Source: DASZHJ01 sp035581425 (GTDB lineage: Bacteria > Pseudomonadota > Alphaproteobacteria > ATCC43930 > CGMCC-115725). Taken from it: DNA of 14,035 nucleotides. Position numbers and translations under genes: made by a program. Where the stretch lies: contig DATJVP010000003.1 of NCBI GenBank assembly GCA_035581425.1, forward strand, positions 1 to 14,035, given 5' to 3'. The notes under the pieces are model-generated. The model did no database searches and was not told the origin of the DNA. It saw nothing but the letters and a program-made list of their open reading frames with translations. Of this stretch, positions 1-7,555 are shown one piece after another (the stretch's first letter is position 1; every line of letters begins with the position of its first letter).

Positions 1-2
1 TG

Positions 3-395
3 AGCCGTGAGGGCTGCACGATCCTCGTGAAGCTCCGGCAGATCGCGCCCGATGACGGCGCGCACGTCGTCATCGACACCGGCAAAGCCGAATGGAAGCC
101 CTATCCCGGCGCCGAGGGGCTGGTCACGACCCTGCTCCACACGCACGCCCGCGAGCGCGTCTCCATGCTGCGCTGGGGGGCCGGCGTCGGGTACCCGACG
201 CATCGCCACGCCGGAGGTGAGGAAGTCTTCGTGCTCGCGGGAGAGCTTCGCGACGAGCACGGGACCTATCCCGCGGGCACCTGGATCCGCAACCCCGTCG
301 GCAGCGAGCACGCTCCCTTCTCGCCGCCGGGGGCGCTCCTCTTCGTCAAATCGGGACACCTCCTCGCACCGGTGCGCCATCCCCAGGCGGCCTGA
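3..395 (+). CDS. Tandem (bi)cupin protein, ChrR-type, 5' truncated by window edge
   Basis: The reading frame is open to the left edge of the window, so the GTG at 27 is probably internal. The first residues (SREGCTILVKLRQ, from base 3) look like the last strands of one ChrR-type cupin domain. A second complete cupin follows, with HRH encoded at 201-209, glutamates a few residues later and a further histidine in the GSEHAPF stretch. Together these resemble the usual cupin metal-binding set. The second domain ends with LLFVKSGHL, which parallels the end of the first and supports a duplicated-domain protein. ChrR-type cupins occur as zinc-binding anti-sigma domains and as stand-alone proteins of mostly unknown role; nothing here fixes the ligand. 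The stop is 4 bp before the next gene, so co-transcription is likely. Family assignment is fairly sure, function is not. Confidence 0.8.
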   Translation, partial: SREGCTILVKLRQIAPDDGAHVVIDTGKAEWKPYPGAEGLVTTLLHTHARERVSMLRWGAGVGYPTHRHAGGEEVFVLAGELRDEHGTYPAGTWIRNPVGSEHAPFSPPGALLFVKSGHLLAPVRHPQAA

Positions 396-399
396 GACC

Positions 400-1668
400 A
401 TGCGCGTCGCGTCGTACTTTCTTGCGGTGGCAGCGTTGCTGACCACAGGGGGCGGGGCGCTCGCACAGCAATCCCCTCCGCCCGAGCTTCATGCAGGCTT
501 GGCGGCACTCCGCGGAGGTTTCCAGGAAAACCCCGATACCGGCGGCGCCTCTCCAGCCTTCGACCCGATCAAGCACAGCCTCCGCGACTGGCTCCTCGCG
601 CGCCTTCCGCCGGAGCGGCCCACGGAAGAGTCGGTGACGGCGCTCGCGGATGCCGTCAATTCAGCGCTACGGCAAGCCGACCTCTTCTGCCCGGAGGCGA
701 AGGACCCCGTCGAGAACGGCCCCTGCACAATCGCGTCGCAGTTCTTTCCTCTGGGCTATCTCGACGAGGTCCGCCTCGAACTGCTCGATCGAGGCAATTC
801 CGGCATCTTTCTTACCGCGAGGACCGGGATCGGCGTCTCCTGCGGTTTCGATGTCTCCGCCTACATCTTCGCCTGGAGTGCCAGCGGCTGGCGGCTCGCG
901 TGGCAAAGCGAGCAGAACGACTACGCCAAGGAGAGATATCGCCCCAGCTGGATCGGCGAGGTCGAGATCGGGCCTCGCGACGAAAAAAGCGGGGAACGGC
1001 TCGTGCTCACCCTCGGCAGCAATCCCGCCTGCCAGTCAAACTTTCAGGCGGCCTATCTGCGGCTCTGGCGGATGGGCGCGCGGCTCGAGGAGTCGCGTCT
1101 GCTGTTCGAGCGCGCCGAGACCGCCTATCTCGGCCGCAACGACCCCGCGCTCCTCGGCGATCTCGGCCTCGACGAGGCTACCGTTGAGTTCGCCACACCG
1201 AGCATCGATCTCGACGTCCACAATCGCGAGGCCGTCTTTCATTTCGAGGTGAGCGGCAACACCGTCTCGCGCGCCGATCCCGTGGCGCTGAGTCCGCGCG
1301 ATTTCGTCGATGAGTGGCTCCGCCGTTCCTGGGAGGAGAGCGTGCTTTGGACCGAGCCGCGGCAGCGCGACGCGCTCGCCACACGACACAAAGCGATCCG
1401 CGAGGGCGCCGATTTCGTTTCCGGCAGCTTCGTCGAGCCCACGATGCGCTGCACGGTGCGGCCGGGGCTCTGGCAGGTCGGCATCAAGCTCGGCGCCACC
1501 GAGGAGGAGCGTGACCAGCGGCCGCCCGTCTATTTCCTCGTCCGCTGGCAACCGCCTTATCGCTTCCGCATGGCCGACGCCGCCGATCGCCCCTTCCCCG
1601 AATGCTTCGCACCCGATCCCAAAGCCAGTGAATGGCGCACGCTTTTTCTGGGACATGGCTGGCAATGA
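400..1668 (+). CDS. Exported protein of unknown function, six cysteines
   Basis: A 422-residue protein that I do not recognise. The ATG at 400 was chosen because it gives a classical signal peptide: basic start MRVAS, hydrophobic core about residues 6-15, and an ALA cleavage site after residue 22. An open frame continues upstream of 400 but overlaps the cupin gene and looks non-coding. The mature part has six cysteines (in DLFC, GPC, VSC, PAC, MRC and PEC contexts), which suits disulfides in the periplasm. It is rich in tryptophan and aromatic residues in beta-like stretches such as SGWRLAWQSEQ. No lipobox or later membrane segment is evident. The stop overlaps the start of the next gene (ATGA at 1665-1668), so translation is probably coupled. 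Being coding is well supported; a soluble periplasmic role is inferred. Confidence 0.8.
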   Translation: MRVASYFLAVAALLTTGGGALAQQSPPPELHAGLAALRGGFQENPDTGGASPAFDPIKHSLRDWLLARLPPERPTEESVTALADAVNSALRQADLFCPEAKDPVENGPCTIASQFFPLGYLDEVRLELLDRGNSGIFLTARTGIGVSCGFDVSAYIFAWSASGWRLAWQSEQNDYAKERYRPSWIGEVEIGPRDEKSGERLVLTLGSNPACQSNFQAAYLRLWRMGARLEESRLLFERAETAYLGRNDPALLGDLGLDEATVEFATPSIDLDVHNREAVFHFEVSGNTVSRADPVALSPRDFVDEWLRRSWEESVLWTEPRQRDALATRHKAIREGADFVSGSFVEPTMRCTVRPGLWQVGIKLGATEEERDQRPPVYFLVRWQPPYRFRMADAADRPFPECFAPDPKASEWRTLFLGHGWQ

Positions 1669-2204
1669 GCGGTGCTGCATCCGAGCCCGTCCGCCGGCTC
1701 GTCGAATTCCTAGGGGAGCTCGGCCCACGCTGGGGTCTTCCGACCGAGCCCTGCCGCGTGCACGCCTATCTCTATTTGCGTGCGCGGCCAGCGGGCGAGG
1801 ACGAGCTTCGAGCCGCCCTCGCACTCGACGAGACCGCGCTGAAGAGCGCGCTCGCCTGGCTTCGTGAATACGGCCTCGTCGAGCCCGCCTCTGGCGGGGC
1901 TTGGCGGACAGGGAGCGATCCCTGGGAGCTGATGCTGCGCGGTCTCGAGGAGCGGCGGCGACGCGAGGCAGGTCCCGCGCTGGCGCTCCTCAGGGAATGC
2001 CGGCGGCTCGCAGAGGAGCAACGTCGCGAGGACCCCGCGGTATATGCGCAGATCGGTAAGCTCCTGGAGCTTGCGGAGGACCTGACGGCAATCGATGGCC
2101 AGGCGCGGCGGCTCTCGCCGCGCGCGCTCCGGCAGATGCTTCGGCTTGGAGGCCAGGCGGCGCGCCTGGTCGATCGCACCTTCGGGAGGAGGGGGGATGA
2201 ATGA
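1665..2204 (+). CDS. GbsR/MarR-type HTH transcriptional regulator
   Basis: A 179-residue protein starting at the ATG that overlaps the previous stop. Residues about 18-25 (ELGPRWGL) and the winged helix-turn-helix at about 27-73 (VHAYLYL, then an LDETALKSALAWLREYGLVE recognition region) match the GbsR-like branch of the MarR family. The rest is a long, charged, Arg/Glu-rich helical region (about 90-170) expected to form the dimer. GbsR-like proteins are local repressors, so the operon with the exported protein and the desaturase is a plausible target. That link is inference, and the operon promoter lies outside the window. An ATG at 1632 in the same frame would put 33 more bases inside the previous gene and add no family sequence. 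Confidence 0.8.
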   Translation: MSGAASEPVRRLVEFLGELGPRWGLPTEPCRVHAYLYLRARPAGEDELRAALALDETALKSALAWLREYGLVEPASGGAWRTGSDPWELMLRGLEERRRREAGPALALLRECRRLAEEQRREDPAVYAQIGKLLELAEDLTAIDGQARRLSPRALRQMLRLGGQAARLVDRTFGRRGDE

Positions 2205-3183
2205 CGATCTCGGCGGCGCGGGGCGGACCGCCTTCAAGGTGAATTCGCTCACGGGGTTGGACGTGGCGGACGCGACCGAGGGCGTGGTCGTGTGGGATTG
2301 GCCGCGCTCGCTCTGGAACATGGGGATGCTGTCGGCGGCGCTGTTCCTGGCGCCGCTTACCTTCACCTGGGGCGCGCTCGGCATCTTCCTCGCGACTTCC
2401 GCGCTGACGCTTTGCGCCGGGCATTCCGTCGGATTCCATCGCCGGCTCATCCACCGCAGCTTCGATTGCCCGAAATGGCTCGAGCGCCTCCTCGTCTGGC
2501 TCGGCACCGCCGTCGGCATGGGTGGGCCGATCTGGACCATCCGTCTCCACGACAGCCGCGACTGGGCGCAGAGGCAGCGCGATTGCCACTGGTTTCTCCG
2601 CCACGGCAAGCCGGTTCTTCTCGACGGCTTCTACTATCTCAATTTCCGCCTGAAGCTCGCCCGTCCGCCGGGCTTCGATCCCGGACCCGGCATTGGAGAC
2701 GATCGGTTCCACCTCTTTCTGCAGAGGACTTGGATGCTGCATCAGCTTCCGATCGCGGCGGCGCTCTATTTCCTTGGCGGCTGGCCCTTCGTCGTCTGGG
2801 GCGTGCCGGTGCGGGTCGCGGCCTGCACGACGATGCACTGGGCGATCTCCTACTTCGCGCACACCAGAGGCCCGCAGGATTGGATCGTCGACGATGCCGT
2901 GATCCAGGCGCACAACGTGCCGCTGATGGCCATTCCGACGATGGGCGAGAGCTGGCACAGCAACCACCACGCCTTCCCAAGCTCCGCCCGCCACGGCCTC
3001 TATCCCGGCCAGATCGATCTCGGCTGGTACTTCGTGCGCTTCCTGGCGCTCGTGGGCCTCGTCCGCAACGTCAAGGTCCCCGCAAATCTCCCCCCGCGTC
3101 CCGGCATCAGCCCTGTCACCGCGCGCGCAATGGCAGTGGCGGCGCCAGGCCAGGAACTGCTCTCGCGCGCCTGGTCGGGGTAA
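2197..3183 (+). CDS. Membrane fatty-acid desaturase (acyl-CoA desaturase family) with altered second His box
   Basis: A 328-residue integral membrane di-iron desaturase, expected to introduce a double bond in an acyl chain. The start is the ATG at 2197 (MNDDL), preceded by a strong GGGAGGAGG ribosome-binding site and overlapping the regulator's stop by 8 bp. Hydrophobic segments lie at about 43-75, 97-112 and 183-220. Histidine box 1 is H81-RRLI-H86, followed by the family-typical RSF. Box 3 is H254-SN-HH (257-258) in GESWHSNHHAFP, a textbook match. Where the family normally has HxxHH, this protein has H118-DSRD, so two expected iron ligands are replaced by Arg and Asp; histidines at 131 and 136 follow. 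Family membership is secure. Substrate, double-bond position and activity cannot be told. The gene before it encodes a GbsR-type regulator that could control it. Confidence 0.88.
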   Translation: MNDDLGGAGRTAFKVNSLTGLDVADATEGVVVWDWPRSLWNMGMLSAALFLAPLTFTWGALGIFLATSALTLCAGHSVGFHRRLIHRSFDCPKWLERLLVWLGTAVGMGGPIWTIRLHDSRDWAQRQRDCHWFLRHGKPVLLDGFYYLNFRLKLARPPGFDPGPGIGDDRFHLFLQRTWMLHQLPIAAALYFLGGWPFVVWGVPVRVAACTTMHWAISYFAHTRGPQDWIVDDAVIQAHNVPLMAIPTMGESWHSNHHAFPSSARHGLYPGQIDLGWYFVRFLALVGLVRNVKVPANLPPRPGISPVTARAMAVAAPGQELLSRAWSG

Positions 3184-3184
3184 T

Positions 3185-3206
3185 CGCATCGCACGACCGC
3201 ATCGCA
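3185..3206. repeat. Short direct repeat CGCATCGCA x2
   Basis: Two identical 9-bp copies of CGCATCGCA (3185-3193 and 3198-3206), separated by CGAC, lie directly after the desaturase stop in the 100-bp gap between the convergent desaturase and dnaJ genes. The gap also holds a run of seven T at 3252-3258. Neither explains termination convincingly; the repeat may be chance. Confidence 0.4.
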
Positions 3207-3283
3207 ATGGCCGGGCTTGTCCGTACTAAAAGGAGAAACTGGAACCACGAATTTTTTTGTGTGCGTAGCTGGCCTGACGCAGC

Positions 3284-4420
3284 CTACTCCCGCGTATCCC
3301 CGAAGAACTCGCGGACCCGGGCGAAAAAGCCTTCGGTCTCGGGGCTGGTGCGCTTGCCTTCGCTCGAGCCCTCGAACTCGCGCAGGAGCTCCTGCTGGCG
3401 TTTCGTGAGGTTGACGGGGGTCTCGACGACGATCTCGACATACATGTCGCCGCGCGCGGGCGAGCGCAGCACACTCATACCCTTGCCCTTAAGGCGGAGC
3501 TGCTTTCCCGTTTGCGTGCCCGCGGGGATCGTGAGCTTGGCGCGGCTGCCGTCGATCGCGGGGACGTCGACGCTTCCGCCCAACGCCGCCGTCGGCAAGG
3601 TCACGGGGACGCGGCAGTGGATGTTGGCGCCGTCGCGCTGGAAGAAGCGATGCGGCTTCACCGCGAGAAAGATATAGAGATCGCCGGGCGCGCCGCCGCG
3701 CACGCCGGCTTCGCCTTCGCCCGCGAGACGAATGCGCGTCCCGTCCTCGACGCCCGCGGGTACGGAGACCGAGAGGTTCTTCTCGCGCCGGACGCGGCCC
3801 TGGCCGCCGCAGACGCGGCAGGGATTTTCGATGACCCGGCCCGCGCCGTGGCAGGTGGGGCAGGTGCGCTCGATCGTGAAAAAGCCCTGCTGCGCGCGGA
3901 CGCGGCCATGACCGTGGCAGGTCGGGCAATTGACGGGCTTGGAGCCGCTTTCTGCGCCGGTGCCGCTGCAATGCTCGCAGGCGACGAGGGTCGGCACGCG
4001 CACGCTCGCCTGCTTCCCGTTGAACGCCTCCTCGAGGGTCACTTCCATGTTGTAGCGGAGATCATTGCCGCGCGCGGCGCTCTGCTGGCCGCGCCCGCCG
4101 CGGCCCATGAAATCCCCGAACATCTCGTCGAAGATGTCCGCGAAGCCCGCGGCGAAGCCGAAATCGCCGGGCCCGCCGCCGCGCGCGCCGCCGTTCTCGA
4201 AGGCGGCATGACCGAAGCGGTCGTAGGCGGCGCGCTTCTGATCGTCCTTCAGGACGTCATAGGCCTCGTTCAGCTCCTTGAATTTCTGCTCGGCTGCCTT
4301 GTCCCCGGGGTTGCGGTCGGGGTGGCACTGCATCGCGAGCTTGCGGAAGGCCTTCTTGATGTCCTCGCCCCCGGCAGTGCGAGCGACACCCAGCAGCTCG
4401 TAAAAGTCCTGCTTCGCCAT
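3284..4420 (-). CDS. dnaJ: Chaperone protein DnaJ (Hsp40)
   Basis: A 378-residue full-length co-chaperone that delivers unfolded proteins to DnaK and stimulates its ATPase in the cytoplasm. The J domain occupies about residues 1-70 with the HPD motif at 33-35. A Gly/Phe-rich linker (about 77-110, including FGFAAGFADIFDEMFGDF) follows. The zinc-binding region has four CxxC pairs at 148/151, 165/168, 187/190 and 201/204 in CxxCxGxG repeats. A two-part C-terminal substrate-binding domain completes it. Length and domain order are canonical for type I DnaJ. The start MAKQDFYELLGV matches family N-termini; no strong ribosome-binding site precedes it. It follows dnaK by 101 bp in the same direction, with a stable hairpin in the gap, so it is likely expressed from the dnaK promoter with partial read-through. 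Confidence 0.97.
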   Translation of the reverse strand: MAKQDFYELLGVARTAGGEDIKKAFRKLAMQCHPDRNPGDKAAEQKFKELNEAYDVLKDDQKRAAYDRFGHAAFENGGARGGGPGDFGFAAGFADIFDEMFGDFMGRGGRGQQSAARGNDLRYNMEVTLEEAFNGKQASVRVPTLVACEHCSGTGAESGSKPVNCPTCHGHGRVRAQQGFFTIERTCPTCHGAGRVIENPCRVCGGQGRVRREKNLSVSVPAGVEDGTRIRLAGEGEAGVRGGAPGDLYIFLAVKPHRFFQRDGANIHCRVPVTLPTAALGGSVDVPAIDGSRAKLTIPAGTQTGKQLRLKGKGMSVLRSPARGDMYVEIVVETPVNLTKRQQELLREFEGSSEGKRTSPETEGFFARVREFFGDTRE

Positions 4421-4478
4421 CGCCGACTATCCCCGCACCCGTCTTACCCGACTGCGCCTGCTTGCTACCAGTGTGCAA

Positions 4479-4503
4479 GAGCCGCCCCGGTGAGGGGCGG
4501 CTC
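4479..4503 (-). promoter_or_regulatory. Perfect 10-bp hairpin between dnaK and dnaJ
   Basis: GAGCCGCCCC at 4479-4488 is the exact reverse complement of GGGGCGGCTC at 4494-4503, with a 5-base loop. It lies 18 bp after the dnaK stop on the transcribed (-) strand. Only TTG follows, then mixed sequence, so there is no U-tract and full intrinsic termination is unlikely. Partial attenuation, or protection of the dnaK mRNA 3' end after processing, fits better. The structure is seen; its role is inferred. Confidence 0.7.
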
Positions 4504-4521
4504 CCGATCTCTCCCGCGGCC

Positions 4522-6471
<1,950 letters not shown>

Positions 6472-6582
6472 GGCCACCTCTTGCTGTCGGCAGGTTCCCC
6501 GGAGCCCGGAACGGCGCTCGCCGGAACCCCCTTTAATTTCTTTGGCCTCGCCCGACCCGGGGGGTCGCGCGAGCCTCCGGTG

Positions 6583-6611
6583 ATATAGGGAGGGGCGCTC
6601 CGGCGCGCAAC
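6583..6611 (-). promoter_or_regulatory. Candidate RpoH (sigma-32) promoter of dnaK
   Basis: Read on the - strand, GTTG (6608-6611), 18 bases, then CCTATAT (6583-6589). The published alphaproteobacterial heat-shock consensus is CTTG-N17/18-CYTATNT, so the -10 matches fully and the -35 in three of four bases. It would start an mRNA with a leader of roughly 100 nt before the dnaK ATG. It is the only good candidate I found in the 6472-6670 gap on this strand. Confidence 0.6.
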
Positions 6612-6622
6612 CCGTATCTCGG

Positions 6623-6643
6623 CCGGAAAATTGCGCTTTCCGG
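6623..6643. repeat. Inverted repeat in the dnaK/DUF1848 divergent gap
   Basis: CCGGAAA (6623-6629) and TTTCCGG (6637-6643) are perfect reverse complements around a 7-base centre. The palindrome lies between the candidate dnaK promoter and the candidate promoter of the + strand gene at 6671. It could be an operator for either direction or a chance GC-rich palindrome. It does not resemble CIRCE. Confidence 0.45.
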
Positions 6644-6655
6644 GGGTTCGGGGGC

Positions 6656-6661
6656 TAGAAT
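6656..6661 (+). promoter_or_regulatory. Candidate -10 element of the DUF1848 gene
   Basis: TAGAAT (five of six bases of the housekeeping -10) lies 9 bases before the ATG at 6671. The only -35-like word, TTGCGC at 6631-6636, is 19 bases away and weak. If used, transcription would start at or next to the ATG. That would agree with the absence of a properly spaced ribosome-binding site: a GGGGG run ends only 2 bases before the ATG. Confidence 0.3.
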
Positions 6662-6670
6662 CCGGGGGTA

Positions 6671-7555
6671 ATGATCGTCTCCGCGAGCTATCGGACGGAT
6701 ATCCCGGCCTTCCACAGCCGCTGGCTGATGGAACGTCTAGCAAAAGGCTACGCCGATGTCCGAAACCCCTATGGCGGCGCCCCCTATCGGGTGTCGCTTC
6801 GGGCCGGGGAGGTCTCGGGCTTCGTGCTTTGGACTCGGAACCTGAAGCCGCTCTTGCCACACCTCCCTGAGATCGCCGCCATCGCTCCCTTTACGGTCCA
6901 GTTCACGGTCACCGGCTATCCCCGGGCGCTCGAGCCTGCGGTGATTGCGGAGGAGGCGGCGGTCGCCCAGCTCCAAGGGCTCCGGCGGGATTGGGGTCCA
7001 AGGACGGCGGTCTGGCGGTACGACCCCATTCTCGATACGTCGCTCGCGCCCTTGGCGGCGCACCGTGAGGGCTTTGCCCGCATCGCCGCGGCGCTCAGCG
7101 GCACGATCGACGAAGTTGTCGTTTCCTTCGCCGATCTCTACCGCAAGTCCGCGCGCAATCTCGGCGCGGCGGCCCGCGAGCACGGCTTCACCTGGCGCGA
7201 TCCCGAGCACGAGGAGAAGCGGGGATTGCTGCGCGAGCTCGCGGAGATTGCAACCGAGCACCGCATGCGCCTCACCCTCTGCACCGAGCCCGCTCTCGCA
7301 AGCGAGGGGATCGCGCCCGCCCGCTGCATCGACGCCGAGCGCCTATCCGACGTCGGCGGGCACCCGATCCTCGCGCGCGAGAAAGGCAACCGCCCCGGCT
7401 GCCTCTGCGCGGAATCCCGCGACATCGGCGCCTACGACACCTGCGCCCAGGGATGTGTCTATTGCTACGCGGTCTCGAATACGGATCGAGCCGCGGCCTC
7501 TCTCGCCCGCGGAGCGAGAGGGGGATCGCGGGTCAGGAACGGCGAGCCTCGATAA
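6671..7555 (+). CDS. DUF1848 family protein with C-terminal Cx3CxxC cysteine cluster
   Basis: A 294-residue protein with the DUF1848 hallmarks: N-terminal MIVSASYRTDIPAF, FVLWTRNLKPLL near 51-62, VWRYDPILDTS at 114-124 and VVVSFADLY at 149-157. The start is fixed by that N-terminus. Seven cysteines all lie in the last third: C204, C219, C244-L-C246 and C258-AQG-C262-VY-C265. The last group has the Cx3CxxC spacing of radical SAM iron-sulfur sites, in the context GCVYCYAVSN, but at the C-terminal end of the protein. An iron-sulfur cluster is therefore likely; the reaction is unknown to me. The final 20 residues are Arg/Gly-rich and probably not part of the fold. It is the only + strand gene between 3284 and 12708. 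Its 3' end overlaps the convergent glycosyltransferase gene by 23 bp. Confidence 0.85.
   Translation: MIVSASYRTDIPAFHSRWLMERLAKGYADVRNPYGGAPYRVSLRAGEVSGFVLWTRNLKPLLPHLPEIAAIAPFTVQFTVTGYPRALEPAVIAEEAAVAQLQGLRRDWGPRTAVWRYDPILDTSLAPLAAHREGFARIAAALSGTIDEVVVSFADLYRKSARNLGAAAREHGFTWRDPEHEEKRGLLRELAEIATEHRMRLTLCTEPALASEGIAPARCIDAERLSDVGGHPILAREKGNRPGCLCAESRDIGAYDTCAQGCVYCYAVSNTDRAAASLARGARGGSRVRNGEPR
7497..7523. terminator. Hairpin at the convergent gene ends
   Basis: CCTCTCTCGC (7497-7506) pairs with GCGAGAGGGG (7514-7523) over ten positions with one G-T wobble, around a 7-base loop. It lies inside the last codons of the DUF1848 gene and just past the stop of the opposing glycosyltransferase gene. 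It may slow both transcripts where they meet. No U-tract follows on either strand, so strong intrinsic termination is not supported. Confidence 0.4.

Noticed and set aside
52..399. Upstream extension of the exported-protein gene to base 52
   Set aside because: It overlaps the cupin gene, is Ser/Arg/Pro-rich like other shadow frames, and would bury the signal peptide inside the protein.
3252..3287. T7 run and an imperfect hairpin (3265-3287) after dnaJ and the desaturase as a bidirectional terminator
   Set aside because: On the + strand the T-run comes before the hairpin, and on the - strand the hairpin is followed by an A-run. Neither order makes a Rho-independent terminator.
3217..3408. Small + strand frame after AAAAGGAGAAA near 3228
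   Set aside because: No start codon sits at proper spacing after the purine stretch. The frame runs antisense into dnaJ and shows only shadow-type composition.
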